Shown piece after piece: positions 32,859 through 41,959 of a stretch of 64,000 nucleotides of DNA. Both the position numbers and the translations under genes were made by a program. A model generated the notes under the pieces. That model was not told the origin of the DNA. It saw only the letters and a program-made list of their open reading frames with translations, and searched no databases. Numbering within the stretch: position 1 is the stretch's first letter; each line of letters begins with the position of its first letter. The stretch spans positions 45,080 to 109,079 of the forward strand of contig JAXDZY010000094.1 in assembly GCA_034086685.1 (NCBI GenBank), read 5' to 3'. This stretch comes from TWA4 sp034086685. GTDB taxonomy: Bacteria; Bacillota; Clostridia; Lachnospirales; Lachnospiraceae.

Positions 32859-35800
32859 TCAGCCTCTTGTTCCGATGGCTGCAATATCAACAGGTGTCAG
32901 CACATCCTGTACATTTTCCAGGCTGGTCGCCAGAGCATTGGCTGTATCCATGGAAGTCAGTACATTGACGCCTGTTTCAATCGCATTTCTTCTGATAATG
33001 AAACCATCGTTGGATTTTTCGCCCTTGCTGGGAGTATCCACAACGAAATCAATATGATGATCCAGAATCAGATCCAGAATATTGGGAGATTCCATTTCCA
33101 CCTTATTGATTGGAATTGCAAATACGCCGTTTTTATTCAGCACACGGGCTGTGCTGGATGTTGCAAAAATGGTATAGCCCAGTTTTTTGAACCGTTTTGC
33201 CATTTCAACAGCTTCCATTTTATCGGAGTCATTTACCGTAATAACCATCTGTTTTGTCTTGGGCAGATCATATCCTGCACCGATAAATGCTTTATACAGT
33301 GCTTCGTGGAAGGTCTCAGCAATACCTAAAACCTCACCTGTTGATTTCATCTCCGGACCAAGGCCGATATCTGCACCTCTGATCTTTTCAAAGGAAAATA
33401 CGGGCATCTTGATGGCAATATAATCCGCATTGGGCTGCAGGCCGGGTTCATATCCCAGCTCCCGGATGGTCTTGCCCAGAATAACCTGTGCCGCCAGCTT
33501 CACAATAGGAATACCGGTTACCTTGCTGATATAGGGAATAGTACGGCTGGAACGGGGATTAACCTCAATGACAAACAGTTCATCCTGATATACGATAAAC
33601 TGAATATTGATCAGTCCTTTTACATGCAGAGCTCTTGCCAGTGCCCTGGTATAGCGGGCAATCAGCTTGATCATTCTGGGAGTCAGATTCTGAGGCGGAT
33701 ATACGGAAATACTGTCTCCGGAATGTACACCGGCTCTTTCCACATGTTCCATAATACCGGGAATCAGAATATCCTCGCCGTCACATACGGCATCCACTTC
33801 CACTTCACGACCGGTCAGATACTTGTCGATCAGAATCGGATGTTCCTGCGTTGTCCGGTTGATGACTTCCATGAATCTGCGGATATCGTCATCGTTGATG
33901 GCTATCTGCATGCCCGCACCGCCCAGTACATAGGAGGGACGGATCAGCACAGGGTATCCCAGACGGTTGGCAACCTCAATGGCCTCATCACAGGTAAATA
34001 CCGTGTCACCGGCAGGTCTGGGAATACAGCATTCCTCCAGAATCTCATCGAAACGTTCACGGTCTTCTGCTGCATCCACATCATCTGCAGAGGTACCGAG
34101 GATCGGCACACCCATTTTCATCAGATCTTCGGTCAGCTTAATGGCAGTCTGTCCGCCAAACTGTACAACTGCGCCATCGGGATTTTCCAGACGAACGATA
34201 CTTTCCACATCTTCCGGTGTCAGAGGCTCAAAGTAAAGCTTATCGGCAATATCAAAGTCGGTGGAAACCGTCTCCGGATTATTGTTTACGATAATGGTCT
34301 CGTAACCCATATCGCGGAACGCCCATACGCTGTGTACGGAACAGAAGTCAAACTCAATACCCTGTCCGATACGGATGGGACCGGAACCAAGAACCAGAAT
34401 CTTCTTCTTATCACTGCCGGGAATTGCCTCATTCTCGCCGTCAAAGCAGGAATAATAGTAGGGAGTTGCAGCATCAAACTCGGCCGCGCAGGTATCAACC
34501 ATCTTATAGGATGCAATAATACCGTTATCATAACGCATCTGCTTGATTTCATCGCGTGTTCTGCCGGTCAGCCGTGCAATGACACGATCCGGATACTCCA
34601 TACGTTTTGCTTCCTTTAAAAGAGCGGGAGTCAGACGTTCATTCTTCAGTCTTGCTTCCATCTTCACCAGATTGTTGATCTTGTCAATGAACCACAGGTC
34701 GATTCTGGTAATCTCATGAATCAGCGCAGGCTCAAAGTTTCTTCTCAGTGCTTCTGCAATACAGAAAATACGTCTGTCATCCACACGATACAGCTTTCTC
34801 TCCAGTTCTGCATCATCCATACGGGCAAATTCCGGATACTCCATATCATAAATATTCTGTTCCAGAGACCGGAGCGCCTTCATCAATGCACCTTCAAAAT
34901 TGGTGCAGATGGACATAACTTCACCGGTTGCCTTCATCTGTGTGGTCAGTGTTCTCTTGGCATGGATGAATTTATCAAAAGGCCATTTGGGAATCTTAAC
35001 TACGCAATAGTCAAGAGTAGGCTCAAAACTTGCATAGGTTTTATGGGTGATGGCATTGGGAATTTCATCCAGCGTGTATCCCAGTGCAATTTTAGCTGCC
35101 ACCTTGGCGATGGGATAACCGGTCGCCTTGGATGCCAGTGCGGATGAACGGCTTACACGGGGGTTAACTTCAATAACGCAGTATTCAAAGCTGTCCGGTT
35201 TCAATGCAAACTGAACATTGCAGCCGCCGGTGATTTTCAGTTCGTTGATAATATTCAGAGATGCGGAACGAAGCATCTGATACTCTTTATCAGCCAGCGT
35301 CTGGGAAGGAGCAACTACAATGGAATCACCGGTATGAACGCCTACAGGATCCAGGTTTTCCATGTTGCAGACAGTAATACAGTTGCCGGCAGCATCACGG
35401 ATTACTTCATATTCGATTTCCTTCCAGCCGGAAATACATTTCTCCACCAGCACCTGACCCACACGGCTCAGACGGAGACCATTGGAAAGAATATCCATCA
35501 GTTCCTTTTCATTGTGTGCGATACCGCCGCCTGAACCGCCCAGTGTATAGGCAGGACGCAGTACAACCGGATAACCGATGGTATTGGTAAATGCAATACC
35601 ATCACGGACATTTTCCACTACCATGGAAGGAGCACAGGGTTCTCCGATTTTTTCCATGGTTTCCTTGAATGCCTCACGGTCTTCCGCCTTTTTGATGGTC
35701 AGAGATGTGGTACCGATCAGTTCCACACCCGCTTCCTTCAGGAAACCGCACTCTTCCAGCTCCATGGCCAGATTCAGGCCCGCCTGACCTCCCAGTGTGG

Positions 35801-36062
35801 GAAGCAGACTGTCCGGCTTCTCTTTTTCGATGATTTCCTTCAGCATGGGAACTGTCAGAGGTTCAATATACACATGATCTGCAATATCTTTATCTGTCAT
35901 AATGGTAGCAGGATTGGAGTTAACCAGTACAACCTCCAGCCCTTCCTCTTTCAGGGAACGGCATGCCTGAGTACCTGCATAGTCAAATTCTGCTGCCTGT
36001 CCGATTACAATAGGACCGGAACCGATTACCATTACTTTTTTAATATCTGAACGCTTAGGCAT
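32859..36062 (-). CDS. carB: Carbamoyl-phosphate synthase large chain
   Basis: A 1067-aa enzyme that makes carbamoyl phosphate for arginine and pyrimidine synthesis from bicarbonate, ammonia passed from CarA, and two ATP. The two homologous ATP-grasp halves are visible (VIGSGPIVIGQAAEFDYAG at the N-terminus and VLGSGPIRIGQGIEFDFCS near residue 555), followed by the C-terminal allosteric MGS-like domain (about 935-1067). The length is normal. The ATG overlaps the end of carA by 8 nt. Confidence 0.98.
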   Translation of the reverse strand: MPKRSDIKKVMVIGSGPIVIGQAAEFDYAGTQACRSLKEEGLEVVLVNSNPATIMTDKDIADHVYIEPLTVPMLKEIIEKEKPDSLLPTLGGQAGLNLAMELEECGFLKEAGVELIGTTSLTIKKAEDREAFKETMEKIGEPCAPSMVVENVRDGIAFTNTIGYPVVLRPAYTLGGSGGGIAHNEKELMDILSNGLRLSRVGQVLVEKCISGWKEIEYEVIRDAAGNCITVCNMENLDPVGVHTGDSIVVAPSQTLADKEYQMLRSASLNIINELKITGGCNVQFALKPDSFEYCVIEVNPRVSRSSALASKATGYPIAKVAAKIALGYTLDEIPNAITHKTYASFEPTLDYCVVKIPKWPFDKFIHAKRTLTTQMKATGEVMSICTNFEGALMKALRSLEQNIYDMEYPEFARMDDAELERKLYRVDDRRIFCIAEALRRNFEPALIHEITRIDLWFIDKINNLVKMEARLKNERLTPALLKEAKRMEYPDRVIARLTGRTRDEIKQMRYDNGIIASYKMVDTCAAEFDAATPYYYSCFDGENEAIPGSDKKKILVLGSGPIRIGQGIEFDFCSVHSVWAFRDMGYETIIVNNNPETVSTDFDIADKLYFEPLTPEDVESIVRLENPDGAVVQFGGQTAIKLTEDLMKMGVPILGTSADDVDAAEDRERFDEILEECCIPRPAGDTVFTCDEAIEVANRLGYPVLIRPSYVLGGAGMQIAINDDDIRRFMEVINRTTQEHPILIDKYLTGREVEVDAVCDGEDILIPGIMEHVERAGVHSGDSISVYPPQNLTPRMIKLIARYTRALARALHVKGLINIQFIVYQDELFVIEVNPRSSRTIPYISKVTGIPIVKLAAQVILGKTIRELGYEPGLQPNADYIAIKMPVFSFEKIRGADIGLGPEMKSTGEVLGIAETFHEALYKAFIGAGYDLPKTKQMVITVNDSDKMEAVEMAKRFKKLGYTIFATSSTARVLNKNGVFAIPINKVEMESPNILDLILDHHIDFVVDTPSKGEKSNDGFIIRRNAIETGVNVLTSMDTANALATSLENVQDVLTPVDIAAIGTRG

Positions 36063-37131
36063 TTTTCTTCTCCTCCATCATCTTCATAAATCTATCGAAC
36101 AGGAAGTCAGAGTCCTGAGGGCCGGGGCATGCTTCAGGATGGAACTGTGTGGTATAAATAGACTTCTTCAGATAGCGGATGCCTTCATTGGTACCATCAT
36201 TTACATTGGTAAAGGAAGGTTCTGCATCTGAAGGAATGGATTTTTCATCTACTGCGTAACCATGATTCTGAGAGGAAATATATACGCGGCCGGTGAGCAT
36301 ATCCTTAACCGGATGATTACCGCCTCTATGACCATATTTCAGCTTGTAAGTGTCACCGCCCTGTGCCAGTGCCATCAGCTGATGTCCCAGACAAATTGCA
36401 AAAATGGGAACATCCGACTCTGCCAGTTTGCGGATTTCTTCAATAATAGAAGTGCATTCTTTGGGATCCCCGGGGCCGTTGCTTAACATGATGCCATCGG
36501 GATGTGCTGCAAGAATCTCCTCTGCGGGAGTGAATGCCGGATAAATGGTCACTTCACAGCCACGTTTATTCAGGCTTCCGGCAATATTCTTTTTAGCGCC
36601 GAAATCCATAAGAGCCACTTTGTATCCGTCACCGGGCAGAACCTTCTTTTCACTGCATGTCACTTTTGCAACCACGCCTTTTGTGCGGTAAGCGCGGATA
36701 CGAGGCAGAATTTCGTCCAAATTAAAAGACTCATCGGTAGTAATCATGCCGTTCATGACACCCTTACCTCTAAGTCTTTTCGTCAAAGCCCTGGTATCAA
36801 TACCGCTGATGCCGGGGATATCATATTTTTCCAGGAAATTCTGGATTGTATCTTCACATCTGAAATTGCTGGGAACTTCAGCAAGCTCTCTGACAATAAA
36901 ACCATCAGGCCATGCTTTTTCAGATTCCATATCCGCATAACAGATACCATAATTGCCAATCAGGGGATAGGTCATAACGACAGCCTGCCCTGCGTAAGAG
37001 GGGTCTGTCAGTACCTCCAGATAACCTGTCATGGATGTATTGAATACGATCTCACTGATGGTTTCTCTTGCGGAACCGATACTGGTCCCTTCAAAAATGG
37101 TTCCATCTTCAAGAATGAGAAATGCTTTCAT
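36055..37131 (-). CDS. carA: Carbamoyl-phosphate synthase small chain
   Basis: A 358-aa glutamine amidotransferase that feeds ammonia to CarB. It has an N-terminal CarA-specific domain and a class I glutaminase with the nucleophile in AICLGHQLMALA and the His/Glu pair in TQFHPEACPGP. It has its own sigma-A promoter at 37233-37261, leaving a leader of about 95 nt in which I found no PyrR-type attenuator. No pyr or arg biosynthesis genes are adjacent. Confidence 0.98.
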   Translation of the reverse strand: MKAFLILEDGTIFEGTSIGSARETISEIVFNTSMTGYLEVLTDPSYAGQAVVMTYPLIGNYGICYADMESEKAWPDGFIVRELAEVPSNFRCEDTIQNFLEKYDIPGISGIDTRALTKRLRGKGVMNGMITTDESFNLDEILPRIRAYRTKGVVAKVTCSEKKVLPGDGYKVALMDFGAKKNIAGSLNKRGCEVTIYPAFTPAEEILAAHPDGIMLSNGPGDPKECTSIIEEIRKLAESDVPIFAICLGHQLMALAQGGDTYKLKYGHRGGNHPVKDMLTGRVYISSQNHGYAVDEKSIPSDAEPSFTNVNDGTNEGIRYLKKSIYTTQFHPEACPGPQDSDFLFDRFMKMMEEKKNA

Positions 37132-37232
37132 CTGGTGCCTCCATTTTCCTGAGCAGACCGGATACTATGCACAATAATTCATTTCTCCCTTTCATTACTG
37201 CAGTATACCGGCCGATACTCAAATTTTTTTCG

Positions 37233-37261
37233 AGTCTACCATAAAAGGACCGATTATGCAA
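37233..37261 (-). promoter_or_regulatory. Promoter of carAB
   Basis: TTGCAT (37256-37261) and TAGACT (37233-37238) with a 17-nt spacer on the minus strand. Confidence 0.65.
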
Positions 37262-37284
37262 GCTTTTTCCTGCATGTTCTGCAT

Positions 37285-37317
37285 AAAAACATCTCCGGAA
37301 AATATTTCCCGAAGATG
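37285..37317 (-). terminator. Terminator upstream of the carAB promoter
   Basis: CATCTTCGG and CCGGAGATG form a 9-bp stem with one G-U pair, followed on the minus strand by TTTTT. It probably ends the ROK/SpoIID-like transcript about 200 nt after its last stop. Confidence 0.72.
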
Positions 37318-37514
37318 CCGTTTCTTCCTATTAAAATTAATCAGGTATTCAAATTTATTTTTAGACAATAAATGCATTTTTTTGCACTCCGAACTGTATA
37401 ATATACACAATATGAAATATTATACAGTTTCAGTGTATAATTATGCATACCATCATCGCTATTCCTCTGAATTTTCTTCCCGAAACTGCATCAAAGCGAC
37501 TCATATGCTTTCTG
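37318..37514. other. AT-rich intergenic stretch with a perfect 13-bp inverted repeat
   Basis: No gene is supported between the SpoIID-like stop and the carAB promoter. At 37392-37429 AACTGTATAATAT and its exact complement ATATTATACAGTT flank a 12-nt spacer, and each arm contains a TATAAT. A third TATAAT lies at about 37435. It looks like an operator with promoter-like cores rather than a terminator. Confidence 0.5.
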
Positions 37515-38759
37515 TCAGAATTCGGCCAGCCCTTCCAGCGCCACATACAGCTGGGATATTCTGTACCAGGTACTGCGGCCTACAATACCATCAGGTGTCA
37601 GTCCGAAAATCTGCTGGAACTTACGTACCGCTTCCTGCGTGCTTTCTCCGTAGATTCCGTCCACTACCACAGGAGGAATGGCCGTATAAACGCTTCCGAT
37701 GGAATTGAGCTGCTCCTGGATCGTGCGGACCGGCTGCCCGTAGGAACCGATATCCAGATTGTACCCCGGCCAGGAGTAGGGAAGACCCGCCACCGCTTCG
37801 GCACTGTTGATATACATATCCGAACCGTAAAAATGGCGGAGGATCTCAATGGCGGAATAGCCCTGCTCTGCCAGGCTGCAGGAGCCCCACTGGGTCATCC
37901 AGCCAGGACAGGAAACCCGGTTTCCGTCACAGTACTGGGTAAAGATGGGCTGCCTCACATCCGGCAGTGACAGGTAATTGTCAAAAATATCATCCACCAG
38001 CTGACTGATGGTCTGAAAAATATTTCTCCTGTAGATAAATTTCTGGTCATATGCCGTGGAGGAAGTGATGGTAAAATTGTATCCCTTATTGCGGTACCAT
38101 TCCGTATAGACCCGGTTCATGGTAAAGGACTGGATCGCCAGAATATTGGCCACCAGCGCCTCCTCCGGCCAGGTGGCGTAGATCTCGCTGCTGGCAACAT
38201 TTTTAATATAATCCCGGTAAGGAACATAATAGTCTGCTGCCGTGGTATCACCGGGCACTCCGTCGTGAACGATCACATATTCCGGCACAACCACCTTGCT
38301 GAGAACGATCTCACCGCTCTCATTCATGGGCTTGATCTCCGCCTCCGGAATTTTAGGCGGATATTCCCCGTAAAGCGTATGATCGGGAATGGAAATATCC
38401 ACCGGCGTTTCTCCTGGTTCGATGGGCTGCAGGCGAACCGGCTGTGTGGACAGAACACCGGCCAGAATCTCCGACCCCTCAATAGTAACCGGCTCATACC
38501 CCGGTGCGCTGACTGTAATCTGATATTCCGAATAGGGCTGCAGTTCCTGCGGTTCCAGACTCAGATCCACCGACGGGGCCGGCAGAGTGATCTGCTCCGT
38601 CTGCCCCGACCGGTCTGTTTTCAGTTCTTCAATGATACGGTCAGGCTCCAGCTGAGAAGAAATATCCACCACCGCATCTTCTATAGGAAACTGATTCAGG
38701 CCGGAATTCACGTTCACACGGAGAAATCCGCTGTCCCCTTCCTGTGCAATTGAAAACAT
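37515..38759 (-). CDS. SpoIID-like domain protein with C-terminal peptidoglycan-binding domain
   Basis: A 414-aa protein. Residues about 1-150 are beta-rich with two repeats resembling carboxypeptidase-regulatory folds (VNSGLNQFPIEDAVVDI and PYSEYQITVSAPGYEPVTI). Residues about 160-300 match the SpoIID/LytB family of lytic transglycosylases (YIKNVASSEIYATWPEEALVAN, keeping the conserved Glu). The last 75 residues are a PG_binding_1 domain (YGQPVRTIQEQLNSIG ... DGIYGESTQEAVRKFQ). No signal peptide or membrane anchor is seen. The start at 38759 follows GGAG at 7 nt; an in-frame upstream extension exists. Similar genes in Lachnospiraceae are linked to spore or cortex formation, which is inferred. 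Confidence 0.72.
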   Translation of the reverse strand: MFSIAQEGDSGFLRVNVNSGLNQFPIEDAVVDISSQLEPDRIIEELKTDRSGQTEQITLPAPSVDLSLEPQELQPYSEYQITVSAPGYEPVTIEGSEILAGVLSTQPVRLQPIEPGETPVDISIPDHTLYGEYPPKIPEAEIKPMNESGEIVLSKVVVPEYVIVHDGVPGDTTAADYYVPYRDYIKNVASSEIYATWPEEALVANILAIQSFTMNRVYTEWYRNKGYNFTITSSTAYDQKFIYRRNIFQTISQLVDDIFDNYLSLPDVRQPIFTQYCDGNRVSCPGWMTQWGSCSLAEQGYSAIEILRHFYGSDMYINSAEAVAGLPYSWPGYNLDIGSYGQPVRTIQEQLNSIGSVYTAIPPVVVDGIYGESTQEAVRKFQQIFGLTPDGIVGRSTWYRISQLYVALEGLAEF

Positions 38760-38840
38760 GGCGAAACTCCATGAGAAATATTTACTATTATTATATGAAA
38801 CGACTCTGTTCCCGTCACTCCGAATCTGCCACAAACATCT

Positions 38841-39779
38841 TTAATCGGCGTGAGACATACTGGTCATAAAATGGCGCAGCGCACCGACCAGATTGGAGTC
38901 GCTGAGATAGCGGCAGCAGACCACTTCCGCCTTCTGCCCCATCACCACCGGATAAGCCATATTATCATAAATATAGTCCAGGTTTTTGCGGATCAGCTCC
39001 AGCAGCAGCGGCTGTCTGCTGATTCCGCCGCCGATGGCCACTTTCTCCGGGTCGTAGAAAATCTGAATATTGTAGATCAGTCGGGCAAGGGGCTTCGTAA
39101 ATGCGTCAATGGCTTCAATCACTGCCTTATCGCCTGCGTTGGCCCGCTCAAAAATCATCCTGCCGTCCAGGGTCTCCGGATCTGCATCCATGGCCTTTGC
39201 CGCCAGCTGTTTCAATCCTCCCGCACCGCACAGGTTCGCCATGTAACTGCGGTCATCCTCCAGATCATCTCCCACGATCAGAAAGCTCAGTTCACCGGCT
39301 GTAAAATTCTTTCCTTTATGAACCCGGCCATCCTTGATGATACCGCCTCCCACACCGGTTCCCAGTACGATCACCACACCGTCTCTGCAGTCTTTCAGGC
39401 TTCCCGTCCAGGCCTCCGCCAGCGCCGCGCACTTGGCATCATTTTCAATGCGGACCGGCACACCGCAGCGCGCCTCCAGCAGCTCCTGCAGATTGATATC
39501 ATGGATGAATTCCTGCAGATTGCCGCCGGTGTAAAAATACCCTCTGTCGCTGTCGATGGCTCCCGGTGCCGACATGGCTATTCCGCATACCTGTCCCTCA
39601 TAACGCCGGTAGATTGTTTCCAGAGTCTGCAGATAATCCTCCAGTCCCGTCAGCGGCGTAGGAACCTCATCTTTCTCCAAAATCGCCGTAGTTCCATCCA
39701 TCAGAGCATACTTAATGAACGTACCGCCCACGTCAATAACCAGATAACAGTCCGTATCTTTCACTGTATTCAGTTTCAT
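38841..39779 (-). CDS. ROK-family sugar kinase
   Basis: A 312-aa kinase of the ROK family (glucokinase and N-acetylhexosamine kinases). The ATP-binding motif is VIDVGGTFIKYALMDG, the catalytic Asp is in IENDAKCAALAE, and GTGVGGGII follows. The cysteine zinc motif CxCGxxGC of many ROK proteins is missing; only LCGAGG is left. The ATG at 39779 follows GAGG, with GTG at 39782 as alternative. It lies after the GH42 gene but has its own promoter, so it may phosphorylate sugars released by that enzyme. Confidence 0.85.
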   Translation of the reverse strand: MKLNTVKDTDCYLVIDVGGTFIKYALMDGTTAILEKDEVPTPLTGLEDYLQTLETIYRRYEGQVCGIAMSAPGAIDSDRGYFYTGGNLQEFIHDINLQELLEARCGVPVRIENDAKCAALAEAWTGSLKDCRDGVVIVLGTGVGGGIIKDGRVHKGKNFTAGELSFLIVGDDLEDDRSYMANLCGAGGLKQLAAKAMDADPETLDGRMIFERANAGDKAVIEAIDAFTKPLARLIYNIQIFYDPEKVAIGGGISRQPLLLELIRKNLDYIYDNMAYPVVMGQKAEVVCCRYLSDSNLVGALRHFMTSMSHAD

Positions 39780-39825
39780 CACAATTGTCCTCTTTTCATG
39801 TTTTTATGTAAATTCTTATGATGAT

Positions 39826-39854
39826 ATTGTATCAGAATACGGACAGACTGACCA
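39826..39854 (-). promoter_or_regulatory. Promoter of the ROK-SpoIID-like pair
   Basis: TGGTCA (39849-39854) and TACAAT (39826-39831) with 17 nt between, plus a TG one base upstream of the -10 (extended -10), on the minus strand. Confidence 0.58.
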
Positions 39855-39879
39855 GCGTTTTCCAGTCATCAATTTCCAA

Positions 39880-41949
39880 TTACTGTTTCACCATATACAC
39901 TTTTGTTCCGTACGGTTCCAGACTGAGCTCCCCGCATACCGTTTCACCGGTATCGGCATCTGTCATATCCCTCTTTATCCTGATAAGGGCTGGTTCGGAC
40001 TGATAATTCAATACAAAGTAATAACGTGTACCTGCACATTTTCCTTCCTGCTGTTCACGCACTGCGATCTCACATCCTTCCGGCAGTTCCAGCTCATTGA
40101 GGTACGGCTCTGCAATTCCCGTATACTCCAGAAGCCTGCAGACCGTCTCCCTGGCAAATGCCGCACCAAGAGACAGGACTCTCCCCCGGCCGAATGTATT
40201 TTCGATCAGAGCCGGCTTTCCTTCATAATAATTTCCGGCAAAACGTCCCAGTACTTTTGCCTGCGGCCCCACCGGTTCCATAATGTCATGGAACAGGGGA
40301 ACCGGATACAATCTGCCGTTCCATTCCATATCCACCGTACCGTCCCAGGGGCCGAGGAATGTGAAATCCTTTACATCTGTGCCAGAAAAATCAGCAACGG
40401 GTCCCGGCTGAGGCTGCATAACACACTGACCATTTTCATCCTTATAACCGGTCCTGCAGCCAAGAATCAGACAACCTCCCCTCCTTACATATTCCCGCAG
40501 AAGCTTTGCTTTTGTTTCGTTTAAAATCGCAGCATGGGGGTAAAAAAGCACTTTATAGGTCAGAAGTTCCTCCACTGTCGTATCTTCCAGCAGATACAGG
40601 TAATCAAAGGGTGTATGTGACAGTTGAAATCCAGCGAACAGTTCTTTCTCGCTCTGCTTTTCCAGACGACGATGCCATACATCCACATCGGCATCCCAGC
40701 AGTTGCTGTAATCTTTTACAACTGCGGCTTCTGCTTTGTAACTGCTTCCCGCCACATCCTGAATCTTCTCAACCCGGCGGTGAATCTGTCTGATCTCCTC
40801 CAGCTTGCGGTTGTCCCTGTTATCGTAATCAAGGATACCATGCCAGTAGATTTCAGTCCCTTTCGTGCAGGTTCTCCAGCGGAAATAGCTGATATAATCA
40901 GCCCCATGGGCAACGCTCTGCATTGTCCACAAAAAGATCTGGCCCGGCTTTGGCGCCGCCGCTTCCATTCTGGTATTCCAGCCATTTGCCCCCGACTGCT
41001 GTTCCATAATTCCGAAATTAGGGCATATGGAACGTACCTCTGACAGATTTCTGCTCCATTTGCGGTCCCGCATACTCTGCGGATCCGGCTGTTCCGACAG
41101 ACAGTTGGCAAAATTCGGATAGGAATCGTATGTATATACATCAAGGCAGGTATTCTGCATTTTGTGATTATCCAGATTGCCGAACATGCCGTTCGTCGTA
41201 ATAAATACCTCTTCACCCACGTATTTCCGGAGAATATCACTCTGCATTCTGCAGAAACGAATAGCACTTTCTGAAATAAACCGCTTGTAATCCAGATACT
41301 GATGAGGATTCACCGAATCGTGAATTACATTCCGCGGTACATAAACCTGATCCCAGGAGGTATAGGTCTGATTCCAGAAAACAGTTCCCCATGCTTCGTT
41401 CAGAGCTTCCAGAGAGCCGTACCGGTTTTTCAGAAACACTCGAAAGGCATCTGTGTCGGCTTCCGAGTAAAATTCATCCACTTCACAGTTTAATTCGTTG
41501 TCAATCTGCCATCCTTCAATAGAAGGGTGACTCCCGTAATGTCTGCCCAGCTGATCTACAATCCTGGAACAGAACTTCTGATATATGGGGGAATTGTAAT
41601 TATAATGGCGTCTGGCTCCGTGGCGGTATGGCGTACCGTCTCTCCTGCAGTTCAGGATTTCAGGATATTTTTCCGACATCCAGGCAGGCGGAGTAGCTGT
41701 GGGGGTACCGAAAATCACTCTGATACCAGTTTCTTTGACAATATCCAGAAAAGAATCAAAAAAGTCAAAGATAAATACCCCTTCTTCAGGCTCAAATTTA
41801 TTCCATGCAAATTCGGCAATCCGAATCGTCTCAATCCCTGTATCCTGCATCCTCTGCAGATCTTCTCTCCAAAGCTCCGGATTCCAGTGCTCCGGATAAT
41901 AGCACACCCCCAGTTTCAGTCTGTCCCATTTATAATTATGTTTCTTCAT
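39880..41949 (-). CDS. Glycoside hydrolase family 42 beta-galactosidase
   Basis: A 689-aa cytoplasmic enzyme that removes beta-linked galactose from short sugars. Family GH42 is shown by LGVCYYPEHW near the N-terminus, the acid/base glutamate in WQIDNE (E152) and the nucleophile glutamate in FGIMEQQSG (E316). The trimerisation domain (about 385-590) and the C-terminal beta domain are present. The ATG at 41949 follows AAAGGAG; the frame runs 57 codons further upstream into the kinase gene but is not used. It is the last gene of the sugar-uptake operon, 10 nt after the histidine kinase. Confidence 0.93.
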   Translation of the reverse strand: MKKHNYKWDRLKLGVCYYPEHWNPELWREDLQRMQDTGIETIRIAEFAWNKFEPEEGVFIFDFFDSFLDIVKETGIRVIFGTPTATPPAWMSEKYPEILNCRRDGTPYRHGARRHYNYNSPIYQKFCSRIVDQLGRHYGSHPSIEGWQIDNELNCEVDEFYSEADTDAFRVFLKNRYGSLEALNEAWGTVFWNQTYTSWDQVYVPRNVIHDSVNPHQYLDYKRFISESAIRFCRMQSDILRKYVGEEVFITTNGMFGNLDNHKMQNTCLDVYTYDSYPNFANCLSEQPDPQSMRDRKWSRNLSEVRSICPNFGIMEQQSGANGWNTRMEAAAPKPGQIFLWTMQSVAHGADYISYFRWRTCTKGTEIYWHGILDYDNRDNRKLEEIRQIHRRVEKIQDVAGSSYKAEAAVVKDYSNCWDADVDVWHRRLEKQSEKELFAGFQLSHTPFDYLYLLEDTTVEELLTYKVLFYPHAAILNETKAKLLREYVRRGGCLILGCRTGYKDENGQCVMQPQPGPVADFSGTDVKDFTFLGPWDGTVDMEWNGRLYPVPLFHDIMEPVGPQAKVLGRFAGNYYEGKPALIENTFGRGRVLSLGAAFARETVCRLLEYTGIAEPYLNELELPEGCEIAVREQQEGKCAGTRYYFVLNYQSEPALIRIKRDMTDADTGETVCGELSLEPYGTKVYMVKQ

Positions 41950-41959
41950 TTTTTCTCCT

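Noticed and set aside
33624..34619. A 331-codon plus-strand frame within carB
   Set aside because: CarB is complete on the other strand; the composition is that of an antisense shadow.
37132..37240. PyrR-type attenuator before carAB
   Set aside because: The leader is only about 95 nt and shows no antiterminator/terminator pair with a U-tract.
37219..37410. A 63-codon minus-strand frame upstream of carA
   Set aside because: It spans the terminator at 37285-37317 and the carAB promoter and has no good ribosome site, so it is not likely to be a gene.
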